From positions 1,116,001 through 1,180,000 of the forward strand of contig OY730175.1 in the NCBI GenBank assembly GCA_963422465.1: DNA of 64,000 nucleotides, written 5' to 3'. The notes under the pieces are model-generated. The model made no database searches. It saw only the letters and a list, made by a program, of their open reading frames with translations, and was not told the origin of the DNA. Positions 32,745 to 44,700 of the stretch are shown here, in pieces. The position numbers and the translations under genes were made by a program. Source of the stretch: Lichina pygmaea. Taxonomy: Eukaryota; Ascomycota; Lichinomycetes; Lichinales; Lichinaceae. The stretch's first letter is position 1; each line of letters opens with the position of its first letter.

Positions 32745-35700
32745 CAAGACGCTGTTCACACCGTACCTACCGCAGGCGAGCTTGCCTGCGCTGCTGGAGG
32801 ATGGCAAGGTCGTGTTCGGCGTTCTGAGGGTGAACAAGAAAAATCGCAGCGATGCTTACGTGGCAACGCTCGAAGGGCTGCTTGACGCCGACATCTTCAT
32901 CTGCGGCAGCAAGGACCGCAATCGCGCGCTCGAGGGCGACCTCGTCGCTGTCGAGCTGCTCGAGGTCGACGACGTGTGGAGCCAGAAGCGCGAGAAAGAG
33001 GAGAAGAAGAAGCGTAAGGACACGACCGACTCCCGAAACGGCGGGGGTGGTGCTAGCGGTGCCGGCGGGGCCACCGCATCGGCGGACAAGGCCGACGGCG
33101 ACGCGAACGGCCAGAGGTCCGGCCCGGCCGAGGGAGGCATCCGCCGACGCGGCAGTTTGAGGCAGCGACCGACGCAGAAGAAGAACGACGACGTCGAGGT
33201 CGAAGGCCAGAGCCTGCTCCTCATGGAGGAGGAGGAGGTCAACGACGAGCAGAAGCCGCTGTACGCCGGCCACGTCGTCGCCGTCGTCGAGCGCATCGCC
33301 GGCCAGACCTTCTCCGGGTAAGTCCCTGTCCGCCGCTACGAACGAGACTTGGGGGCACAGACCACGACGCGTCGGCATCATGTGATGAGGATCGCTGACC
33401 GAACCTTGCCGCCGCCACAGCACCCTTGGGCTCCTGCGCCCCAGCAGCCAGGCGACCAAGGAGAAGCAGGAGGCCGAGCGCCAGGCACGCGACGGCGGCA
33501 ACGGCCGACACGGCCACGAGAAACAACATCCGGACAAGCCGAAGATCGTGTGGTTCAAGCCGACGGACAAGCGGGTCCCCCTCATCGCGATCCCCACCGA
33601 GCAGGCGCCGCGCGACTTTGTCGAGCGGCACCAGCACTACGCTAACCGCATCTTCGTGGCCTGCATCAAGCGGTGGCCCATCACGTCGTTGCATCCGTTC
33701 GGCACGCTCGTCGAGCAGCTGGGCGAGATGGGCAACCTCAAGGTCGAGACCGACGCCCTCCTCCGAGACAACAACTTCGGCCCGGACGACTTCTCCGAGG
33801 GCGTCTTGCGCAGCATCGAGGACGTCGAGAAGTGGTCGCTGGAGCAGGAGGACGAGGCCGTCCTGGCCGCTCGCCGGGACTTCCGTGACGAGGACACCTT
33901 CACGATCGACCCGAACGGCGCCGACGAGCTGGACGACGCCGTCCACGTCAAGCACGAGGCGGCCGATCGGGTCGAGATCGGGGTGCACATCGCCGACGTC
34001 ACCCACTTCGTCAAGCCCAACTCGATCGTGGATCGCGAAGCGAGGAAGCGGGCCACCGGGGTCCAGCTGACCAACCGCACCGTCAAGCTGCTCCCTCCGC
34101 AGCTCTCGGCTCACGTCCTGTCGCTGAGCCCAGGCCAGGACAAGTTCACCGTCAGCGTCGTGTACAAGGTGAACCCCGGAACCGGTCGCGTCTACGACGG
34201 AGAGACCTGGATCGGGAAGGGCATCATCCGGAGCTCGGGCAAACTGAGCTACAAGGAGGTCGATGCCGTGATCGGCGGCCACGACGGCGCTCCGGCCGAC
34301 GCCGAGGTGGCGCAGCGGGTTCAGACGCTGCAGGTAGGACACCTCACCCTCCCCCTCCCGGAAGGAAGGCCACCGTGACTCGTCTAACTGACCGGACCGT
34401 CGTAGAAAATCGCCAGCCTCTTCCGCGCCGAACGCTTGGGCACGACCGTCCCGAACACGCCGCCGCCGCTCACGCTGTGGCATCTGCTCGACGACGAGAA
34501 CGTCCCCGTCGAGCACAACATCTTCGACTCGAGCCCGGCGCGCGAGCTGGTCGAGGAGCTGACCCACAAGGCCAACGTCTACGTCGCGCAGAAGATTGCG
34601 GCAGGCCTTCCCAACAAGGCCGTCCTCCGTCGACAGGCGCCACCGAACCCGCGCCGCCTGCGCACGTTCGCGGACCGCATCGGCCGGCTGGGGTACACCG
34701 TCGACGCTTCCACCAGCGGCACGTTGCAGGACGGTCTGTTCAACATCGACGATGACGGCATCAGAAAGGTAACGTTTCCGTCGCTGGATCTCGTGAGCGA
34801 ACCCCACCTCGCACGGGGTGGACTGACGACTCTCTCGCCAGGGCATGGAAACGCTGCTCGCCAAGGCCATGCGGCGCGCTCAGTACTTCGTGGCCGGCAG
34901 GGTGCCGGAGGACACTTACGCCCATTACGCGCTGAACGAGCCTCTCTACACGCACTTCGCCAACCCTTCTCGACGATACGCCGACATCGTCGTGCATCGC
35001 CAGCTCGAGGCGGTGCTGTCCGAGGGCCGGGCCGACTTCCCGGATGAAGTGGACTCGCTCGTCAAGACCATGGAGCACTGCAACCACAAGAAGGACTCGG
35101 CCATGAACGCGCAAGAGCAGAGCGTGCACATCGAGGCCTGTCGGGCCTTGGACCGCAAGCGGCAGGAGCTCGGCACGGACCTGATCAGCGTCGGCGTCGT
35201 CATCTGCGTCTACGAGTCGGCCTTCGACGTCCTCATCCCGGAGTACGGCTTCGAGAAGCGCGTGCACTGCGATCAGCTGCCGCTCAGGAAGGCCGAGTTC
35301 GACAAGAGCAAGCGCGTCCTTGAGCTCTACTGGGACAAGGGCGTGCCTTCGTCGGCCTTCGTGCCCGAGGACGAGCGACCGAAGGCGGACTCGTCGCTCC
35401 GACGAGGACCGGGCGCCGGGAGGGCCGACGCGGCCGAGCAGCGAGCGGCACGGGAGCGGGAGGAGGCGCAGCGCCGACAGACGGAGACCGGCACCATGTC
35501 GGCCGCCGACGTGGACGCGCTCTTCGACGACGAGGACGACGCCGCCTCGGAGGCGGCCGACATGATGGCCGGCGTGTCCCTGAACGCCGCGACGGGCTCG
35601 GACGCCGCCGGCCTAAGCTCGCCGACCTCGCCCGCGACCGACGCGGCGACGTGCAGCGACCAGCCGCAAGCCGGCTCTTCCCACGCTCGATCGGACCCGA

Positions 35701-35956
35701 GCAAGCTCGAGGGCCCCGAGGCGAGCCTCAGCAACAAGGAGAAGTACCTGAAAATGTTCGCGCTCCGGGAGGAGAACGGGCAGCACGTCCAGGACGTGGT
35801 GGAGATGAGCCGCGTGCCCGTCATCCTGAAGACGGACCTGACCAAGAGCCCCCCGTGCGTTTCCGATCCCTCGGGCTCCGCTCAACCACGAACCTCTGCT
35901 AATCTGGCGACACCAGGTGTTTGACCATACGTTCGTTGAACCCCTACGCCCTCTAA
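31161..35956 (+). CDS. SSD1: Ssd1-type RNA-binding protein (RNase II fold)
   Basis: Six exons, 31161-31260, 31346-33317, 33421-34333, 34406-34768, 34842-35854 and 35917-35956, encode 1,466 residues. The start has GRRIHIAHRRSPSEMTPLI and the end SPPCLTIRSLNPYAL, both hallmarks of Ssd1/Sts5. Residues 34-490 are Gln/Gly/Asn-rich and disordered, with a (CAG)n-encoded glutamine run near 485. Cold-shock domains follow (FGVLRVNKKNRSDAYV; EGDLVAVELLEV), then an RNB domain around 850-1190 with TIDPNGADELDDAVHV and GVHIADVTHFV. Family members bind mRNAs and control translation and cell-wall integrity; yeast Ssd1 is known to be catalytically inactive. The repeated RRHS/RRNQS-like serines (HRRNQSAL, QRRHSLAL) may be Cbk1-type phosphosites. 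Several acidic and disordered stretches follow the RNB domain. Confidence 0.95.
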
Positions 35957-37801
35957 GGGTGCCGGTGGATCGCTTCGAGCCGACGCTGCTCCGCAGTCTT
36001 ACGTGTTCCTTTGGGCCGGGAGGTGCATGTCGATCACCGCGACCGAAGCTCGGATCCGGAAGCAGTAATCTTTCAACGGCCGTCGAGAGTCCCAAACGGA
36101 GCAGGATCAGTTTTCGTCGGGCCACTGCGGTATCGCTTCAAGCTACCGCAACCGCCAGATGCCATCTCGGTCAACTGCGGGGTGGGAGGAAAAGAACTTG
36201 TACGGCTGGGCATCGTCGTCGAGGGACGAGCACTGCTAGCATCAGCACCACTCAACGTCGGTCCAGCACAGGTGTTTCCTATTTCCACGTGAACGGTCCA
36301 TATTCTTTGTCGATATTGGGACCGCTCCTGCAGAAGGCATTGACTTTGGACTATCTGCTAGTAGTAGTGCATATGACGACTGACTTCCAACCCCAATTGC
36401 TGTACCATCCTGCGTCTCATCTTCTCGGTTGCTTGCAACACGAGAGACGAGTTGGGCTGTCGTGGCCGTGGTCGAGTAGTTCATGAAGGTGACGTGAGTA
36501 GGGTACCACCTTAGGACGTAGGCCAGGACGTCGGTCCCATCACAGCACCGTGATGTACCATACCGTAAGCTACCTACCATCGAGAACTTTACTGGGGTAT
36601 ATTAACCCCCCCCCCTCCCGTCCCTTCGGTACTGTAGAACAATGGGGTGAGCGCACCTGACCTGTAGGATCACACATGTTCGCAAGAAGGGGTCGACAGT
36701 ACGGAACGAACGCTGGCTCTAGTCAGTCATTATACTTGTGAGCATGGCAAGTTAGGCTACATATGTACATGTGAAGAGACTTCTTGAAAACTTTCAATCT
36801 GATTCTCGGGTCGAGGGTATTGATCCAATGATACAACTCGGCTGGGTTAGTGTTCACGATACGTAATCATTTGGTCAATCCAATCCAGGAGGAGACATGC
36901 CACCCTTGGAGGAACTTGCCCCTGTCAACGCCCTTGTGGTGCTCTTCGGTATGGAGGTACTGGTACAAGGGTACGCTGCCCAACGGTACAATAGCACGTG
37001 AGAGTACGGAGCGTACTATGGAGGTACGTACCAAGATACGCCCATACGAGGTACGAGTACGCGCAGGTATCCTCTCACGTGCCTCCCTCTCCTTTCCAAC
37101 GAACACGTCATGCCTGTGCCGCCAGTCGCGCCCCAGAAATCTATAAGCAGGCTCACCCATGATTCTGGTCAGAACTTTTGTTTATCGTGCGACAACACAG
37201 CCGATGATGCCAAAGTGACGAGAACGTCAATGACTTTTGGGGCCCGACCTGTACGATACGTACAAGTACGTAACGTACAGCACGACGGAGAGTCATTTCC
37301 TCTTCTGGTCCGTTTCTCGCTTAGCCCCGTTGGCTTTTTTTTGGGGGCGCAGGGGTGGCCGGCGTGGCGGGCTTTCTTTTTCTGTCTCTCTCTCTCTCTC
37401 TCTCTTTCCATCCCTCTCGCCTTCTCTCTCTCTTCGTCTCCGCTCCTTCTTTCGTTCCATCTACAGTACACCTTTTCTTTTCTTTCCTGGTACTTCCCTT
37501 GTCGCTGGTTCTCTACGTATAATTACCTAGGAAGGAAAGCTTCAAACGAACATACACCCCACGCTCGTTGATCTGGTTCCTACCTTTTGGCCGTGACCTC
37601 ACGTCGCTCTTCCTTTCTTGACCGACCACGTCCCCCCTTTTTCATCTGTTGAAAAAGTATCACGCAAGCATCAGGTTAGACGTCAACCTGTTTGCTCCGC
37701 CTCGACGCCTACTGGTCTGAAGTTTGCCTGCTATAGTCCATCTTCGCCCGTGAGAGGATTCGTTCGACGCTACCCTACGATCATCGTCATCACCGTCGAC
37801 G
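35957..37801. other. Intergenic DNA between SSD1 and the GH17 gene
   Basis: I see no gene. Features are a C run near 36607-36615, GTAC strings near 36955-37060 and 37245-37275, and a (CT)n tract at about 37380-37410 that probably belongs to the promoter or leader of the glucanase gene. Confidence 0.4.
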
Positions 37802-38889
37802 ATGCATCTCGCGACGTTGCTTCCGCTGGCTCTCGCCCTCGGCGCTGTCGCCGAAAAGGGCCGTCTCGGATATGCCCTTGGTACCAAGCTTCCGAGCGGC
37901 GAGTGCAAGACTACGGCCGACTACGAGGCGGACTTTGACGTGCTCAAGGCCACCAGCACCTTGGTGCGTGGATATGCCGCCGACGACTGCAACTTTGCCC
38001 AGCAGGCGCTACCGGCGGCCAAGAGCAAGGGCTTCCAGATCACCCTGGGAATATGGTGCGTCTCGTGTTCTGCTGTCCCGTCTGCTACGTGCTTCTCTTG
38101 CGCGTGGATGTTGACCGCCGATGCGGTAGGGCCGATACCGATGAGGGATACAACGGTGGCAGGGCCGCCGTCCAGCAGTACGGCCTCCAGTACAAGGAAC
38201 AGGTCTACGCCGTGACGGTCGCCTCCGAGGCTCTCTATCGGGGCAACTTCACCGGCGATGAACTCGCCGAGAAGATCCTGGAGGTCAAGAGCGAAGTTCC
38301 CGACTTCAAGGTCGGGACGGCAGACAGCTGGAACAAGTACGCCGATGGCACGGCCGACCCGGTCATCCGGGTCGCTGACATCCTGTGCGTAAACGGCGTC
38401 TTCTGCGTGTGGGCGATGGGCTGACGCGTCGATCCAGCCTCGTCAATGCTTTCCCGTACTGGCAGGGGCAGGACATCTTCAACGCCACCGCCACGTTGAT
38501 CGATGATATCATGCAGGCTCTCGTTCGGATCCAATCCGTCAAGGGCTCTTTCGACGCTGTCGAGGTGCAGGTGGGCGAGACCGGTACGGTCTTCCCGATG
38601 AGATGTGGCGCGAGCGATCTCGAGGCTGACCCTGACGTGCGACCACCTAGGCTGGCTCACCGACGGCGACAACTACGGCGCGGCCGAGCCCGGCCTCGAG
38701 AATGCCGAGCGGTTCTTCAAGACGGGCATCTGCGCGATGCAGTACTGGGGACTCGACGTCTATGCGTTCGAGGCCTTTGACGAGCCGTGGAAGCCCGTCA
38801 GCATCGGCGACAATGGCGAGGAGAAGGACGAGAGGCACTGGGGCGTGTACGGGGCCGACCGACAGATCAAGTACGACAACGTTTGCTAG
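37802..38889 (+). CDS. Secreted GH17 beta-1,3-glucanase or glucanosyltransferase (Bgl2/Scw-like)
   Basis: Four exons, 37802-38055, 38130-38384, 38438-38583 and 38651-38889, encode 297 residues with all junctions in phase. A signal peptide (MHLATLLPLALALGAVAE) leads into LGYALGTKLPSGECK. The TIM-barrel family signatures are VRGYAADDCNFAQQALP, ITLGIWADTDEGYN, VASEALYRG with the likely acid/base E118, and VEVQVGETGW with the likely nucleophile E217. PYWQGQDIF, MQYWGLDVYAFEAFDEPWKP and WGVYGADRQIKY complete the fold. Such enzymes act on cell-wall beta-1,3-glucan. No GPI signal or Ser-rich tail is seen. The exact subfamily (Bgl2 versus Scw4/10-like) is uncertain. Confidence 0.9.
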
Positions 38890-41723
38890 GCCGGACCTCG
38901 TACGCCTGGGCCGAGGCTCGGACGAGGCGTTTTCCGCATGTGCAGACCTTGACGCGCTATCCATCATCGACAAGCGCAACGCGTCAGAACGTGCCTCGCT
39001 TGTCGTCTTCGGGCCTTGACTTGACTCCTTGTCTCGTCCCGTCCTGCCCTGTCATACTCCTTTCTCTTTTCGCCTGCTGCTGCGATCCATACACAACGCT
39101 TTGGTCCTGCACTTAGTCCAACAATCCATCCGTCTTCAGCCAACATCCTATTCTATAATTGATCAGGACCTGGTTCCATTCCCTTCTCCATACAAAAAAA
39201 GATTTTTTTCCTCTTCGGGTGACAAGAAGGGCTTGATCCTTTGCGTAGTAAGAGAGCGCGTGAAAGAGTGTGACTCTGCGAGACATCTACCCGAACGGCC
39301 ATTTAGTTGGCTACATATCAGGTTAGCTGCATGAAAGCAAGTGCTTCACGGCAGAAAGTACTTCACCTGTTCATGGGATAGGTTTAGACATTGCAATCAA
39401 AGGTGCCAACAACTCCTTTTTTTTTCATTTGTATTTTATTTATTTTTTGCGGATTGGTAGATCACATGCCTTCTCTACCAACATCAAGAGATGGGCCTTG
39501 TCCGTCTCTTTTGAGCTCATCAGCTACGTACGTACGTACGTACGTACCGTACAGTACACATGCCCCCGCGTGCCCCCGGAAGTCCCAAGCATGGAAGGGA
39601 GGAGAAGATACTTCGGTCGAATCTAGGAATCGGTGGTAAGGATCCCGAGGATACTTATCTTCCACCACGAGTACTCCCGTACAGTACAGTACGTACAGCG
39701 CACAATGGTTCAGCAGCTCAAAAGACTACTGGCAACTCGGTGCTCTTGTACATCTGTGGAACAAGACTATATGTAACCCTGCTGGGACCTATGTGGACAA
39801 AGCATTGCGAGCTACCAGCTCCGACGAGACTTGAAAGTATGTACTGTACGAGGTGTTCCAGATGCTGTTCATCTGCACATGATTATTTCTGCTTGTTCCC
39901 CTGTGATGCAGCTGTGGCTGTTGCCGGTCTCACGGGTGACCGTCTCTATACTGACGCATTGTTGGCTTCTCCCGTCGGGCTGTACTTGAGGTCTTGTAAT
40001 GCTGGCTGCTGCTGATTGTTGCTCCGCGACTTGGGCTGGTTCGGTGCTTGTGTTTCGGCACCTCTCCTAGGTCGCGGTACTGGACAGGTGATGTCACGGT
40101 GAAAAGCGATTCATGCATCCTAAACAGCCCATGGAGGTGAGATCACGCAAGAGCAACGTATGGCTTCAACTGTCTCTGTTTGGAGGACGGCAGTAATCCA
40201 CCTCTCTTGAGCTTTACGCTCCCAATCAAAGCACAGTCGAGCGCAATCCTTGTCTCGAAAACGTTGCGAGATGATCTCAGTGGCGCTGACGAGGAAGCCC
40301 AGAGAAAGTGCGGGAGCCAGGAGAGCCCAGTGTCGACCCCTGAGGACCATCTGGCTTGGTCCGGCAAGCTGCGGCGGGGATTGAAAGCCATTCTTCTCCC
40401 AACTATTTTAACGCTTTGGATACAAGGACAGGAGCGTTATGGAGGCTCGATGAAGCGAAGCGGACGAGGACCAAACAAACAATCATAACTCCGCGATGAC
40501 ACAGCTATGAGATTGATTCAAGTAGCAGACGACCTGTTAAGAAACAGAGACTCAGACTAATAGATTCCCCATGACAGTGATGGGTCCTTGAGCACGAAAA
40601 GAACTGGAAGAAATGCCACTTAAAGAGGAAAGAGCGCGAGAAGAGCACGGTGAGCAGTGTTCACTCCACAAAGACAACCGCATGTTCTCTTTGTGTGACA
40701 ACAAGGCTTGAGTCTGACCGACTGGCAACCACTTTCAACACTGCCTGCCACCGTACCATCCTAGCAGCAGCTATGATCCAGCACTGTTGAAGTTGAAGCT
40801 TCCACCTTTTCAGCGAGAAAAGGTTGAGCAGGTTCAACCGTGTCTGCCAAGGAATCATGCTGACATGGCTGATAAACACTAGCTACTCTGGAGCTGTATC
40901 GTGTCAATACGATACCGGTACCGTAGAGCTTACGGTACCCAGGGCTTGTCGTGATGCGAGCCGGTAATCACAACGTCATCGTTCAGCTGTACGGTACCGG
41001 TACGTATGAACATAGGTAGTGGTCTTGCAAGTAGGCCAGGGTGACTGGATGCTTAGGGTCTGAGCCTAAAGGGGGGAGCTGTTGGGCTGCTGTGTATCAC
41101 GTGACTTGGTCTGCGCTCAGGAAGAAGGAAAAAGTCGGGACTATAGAAAACAACGCTTGGACGCCCATACGAAAGCCTACCCGGCTGGGGACGAAGCCGA
41201 ACCCCTTTAAAGAGAATGCGTTGACAACGGTCAGCTGTGTCGTCGAACTCGATCGCCCTGGACCGAAGGCATCGTTGCGCGTGGCGCTCCTGCCGATACG
41301 GTAGCAGCTTGGCGGTGAGCATTGTGATTGCCGGAGTCACGTCCTTTGTCGAGCGCTAACCTCAATCCCGAATGAGCAGGCGTCGGTGGTGCTTCAAGAG
41401 CAAAGTGCATGACCCTTTGTTCGATCTGTCGTCCATGATCTGTGCTCGACCCGGCGTGTCCTCAATCATTTGCTCTGTGTTGGACCTCTAGGCCGGTCGT
41501 CGAAGCTATGGTGCCGGGATTGGCTGTGGAAGCAGCGACATCCTGATCGACAGACACCTGAAGCGCCCGCCGGAACTCGGCCACCGCTTTTCTGACGTTG
41601 GTCTCCGCTCCACCCCAACCTGGACTATTCATATCGTTGCGGTGATCAACGAGGCATCGTTTCCGGTCCACTGTGCCGCACTCTTTTCAACAAGACAATC
41701 ACACGACACCGTGACAGTTCGAG
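38890..41723. other. 2.8-kb intergenic stretch without a recognised gene
   Basis: Open frames here are short and none shows a known motif. A T-rich run lies near 39416-39427, (ACGT)n at 39526-39550 and GTACAGTAC strings near 39678-39695. Around 40910-41005 are palindromic GGTACCG strings. A CACGTGA lies at 41098-41104. Confidence 0.4.
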
Positions 41724-44700
41724 ATGCACGCAACGCAAGAAGCCAGCTCGCCGAGTTCGATGCCTCCCCGCGCCGCAGATGGTGATGCAGCAGGCTCTTC
41801 TTCGGCCGAAAGGGATCCGCGACAAGATGGCCTTGAGCCGGAGCCGGAGAGGCCGTCCGGCGCGCAGAGTTCCGAGCCTAAGGAGGCAAACAAAGGTCAC
41901 GGGCGGACCGCCTCGCTGGCAGCAAAACCCCGAGGCGATTCGAAACCCGGCGCGCAACGGAAGGTCTCGTCGGTCAGCAGTCGAAAGCGGCTGAATTGGA
42001 GGGGAAAGAACTGCGTGATCTACCCACCCTACAATGATGACCGCGGCAACGATAAGGACAAGCCGCGGCTTCTCTCGCGCAAGGAACGTTCCGAGAGACT
42101 GCAGGCGTGGGAGGATCAAGGGTACGACACTCGCGGATTCGGCTTCTGGAGGCGCCCTGATACGGGCGAGGTGCTGGTGATCGAGGGGCAAGGTCGACCA
42201 ATCTACCCTAGGGCCGAAGATATGCACAGCGAATGGCTCGAGAAGGAGTACAAGATCAGCATCCCGGACCTTGACAGTGGGTACTTTCTGGGCTCGCAAC
42301 AGTATCGTCTGTCGAGATCGTCCGGCTAACGGAACGCCTCGCAGAATGGCAGGCCTACGTGACCCAGCTCAAGGAGGAGAAGCTCCAAGCTCTGGGCGTG
42401 AGCGCCGGCAACGAGAGCAAATCGGGCCAGGCGACACCCTCGAGCGCGGCGATGAGCAGACAGCCGTCCGCGCGGAATCCGCTTCTGCAGCCGTCTCTCT
42501 CCCCACCGCCGCTCACAACCTCATCCGTGAGCAACCAGAGCGGACAGCTCTCGAATCCGTTCTCGCCCCCGCTCCTTCCTGCCGGCATGCTCGCTGCTGG
42601 TCTGCAAGGGGGTCCGTACGCTCTGGCTGGTTCCATGTCCGCCGCCGTCCCTCCCCTGCGCGTACCCGACCACGTGGACGTGCACGAGTCTCGCTCCGCA
42701 GGTGCTCTGGACGGTGGGCTCCGGTCACCGCTCGGACCTCGGGGCCTTTGGCAGAATCTGAACCCGCCAATCGTCTATCAAGCGGCCGGGGCTGGTGGGC
42801 CGGGGAACCTGCCTCCGCTGGCCCCCATCCTCCGTCGCACCTCGTCCCTCGACCAACACGTGGCGGCGCAGCTCTCTGAAGTCGTCGTGGCGGACGCGAC
42901 GAAGCAAGAGCGAGACCCCGCGGCCGGGGGCGGAACGGACGCAACGCCGCGACCGCGACCCCAGCGCGTCAACAGCGATCTGCTGTGGCATCGCAATCCT
43001 CGCCCCGGCCTTGGCGACCAGGCAGGACCTCACCGAGAGAACTCGCCGTCGCATACGGCGATGGATGTCTCAACGGGCCAGCGCAGCAGCAGCGGAGGCG
43101 CCCGTCGAGATCTACAGGGCAAATTGCACGACGCCGAGTATCACTTGGAGGCGTCCATCGAACGCCAGATGGCCGAAGGAGACGACTCGCGGATGGATGA
43201 CGCCTCGCCGTTCGATTCGGAAGACGTCATTCCGCACTTCAACGACATCGTTTCTCAGGTCGGCGAGCGCCAAACGTGCACGCGCTTTGTGCCAATGCCG
43301 TCCGCCGACCCTGGTCACGACATGCCTCTCATCTCACCCCAGCCTCGGCGCAGGCAGCATGCATTGTCCAACAGTACCACGCACGACAGGCACGCGAGCG
43401 CCGGGTCCGTGGATGCAATGAAACCCAGCGCCATCTGGCCCTCCCGCGTTGCTACCAACATCGACCAGACCGATGAAGATCAACGTCACACCAGAGCCCC
43501 ACACGTCAGGCATGCCTCCGCCACGGCCGAGGCGCAGAAGGTTCTCGGCCTCGTCGACCCTGGGACACAAAAGGGAGCCAGTCAAGCCTCCGGAGCTTCG
43601 CGCTGGAACGTCGAGGCCGAAGAATTTAAATTCGAGCCTGGGCGCGCTCTCCTGTCGAATGCGTTCGCCTTCGACCCTCGGGCTTCGAAGGCCGGCATGG
43701 CGCCAGCAAGGGCCACGGGTGGTAACGCCCAGGTCCCTCAGGCACGCCGCTCAAACGCCGGCGCTCCCATCGCTCCTGGCACGAAGCTCAATGTCCAGGC
43801 GGCAACCTTCATGCCGCGTGATCCGACCGCCATGGACGTTCCGACGGCGGATTTCAGTTTCTCCTCGATGAGACAGCCTGTGTGGCCCATCTGGCCGAGC
43901 CGGCCGTCCCTCTCAATCGACCATCGTCGGAACAACAGCGAGGCCGCGGGTCATGGCTATGCTGTTCGGCCGGATGCGTCATCGAGGATGCAGAGTAAGA
44001 TCTTTGATCTTCCGAGACGTGTCGAGGCACGCAGCCGGTCGAAAGCAGTTCCGATCCTTGCTCCGGACCACCGGATGCGGACGACGCGCCCCGATGATGG
44101 CGACGAGGAAGATGAGTCGGGCCATATCACACGAGGCCAGAGCTGGGACAAGAAACCGCGGCGAACTGGTAGGGACGTTGATGAGCGAGCCGAGCAAGCA
44201 TCTTATTCGCGTTCCAAGGCCGAGATTGTGCAACCACAAGGATGGCAGGACGATGCTTCCAGGAATTTCGATGCGGTTCCGATCACGCAGACCAGATCTC
44301 CATCGACGACAGGAGTGGCAGCCACGCCAGTGGCCGTGGGCGTAAAGGGCTTGACGTCCGACAGCGCAAATCCTCCTGAGGAGATTGGACAGGCTTTCTC
44401 GCCTCCGCAGAAAGCATCGGAATCTTCAGAGTCTTACTATACAGCGACGACCACTGGAGCCGGCCAGTACATCACCGACACGAACCGGAGGCCTCCCGAT
44501 CATGCTTGGTCGCAAACGGGCGACGCAACTCTCACGCGGCCAGTTGAAGCGACTAACGGCCAATCGGGCATAGGTAGCCGCCGAGACAGTCTAGGGTTGG
44601 GCGTCACCAGCGTCGCTGCTTCGGTCGCTGACAACGTGGAGTCTTCGACGCTGGCCACCGGGCCGGCCCAAGAGAGCAGCGGGTATGGACTCTCCGGGAT

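Noticed and set aside
33239-34870. A 543-residue open frame antisense to SSD1
   Set aside because: It lies over conserved SSD1 exons and crosses their introns. Its Asp/Val/Leu-rich composition is that of a GC-rich shadow.
40120-40879. Minus-strand frames around 40.1-40.9 kb as a gene remnant
   Set aside because: I could find no motif or splice-linked continuation, so I left the region as unassigned intergenic DNA.
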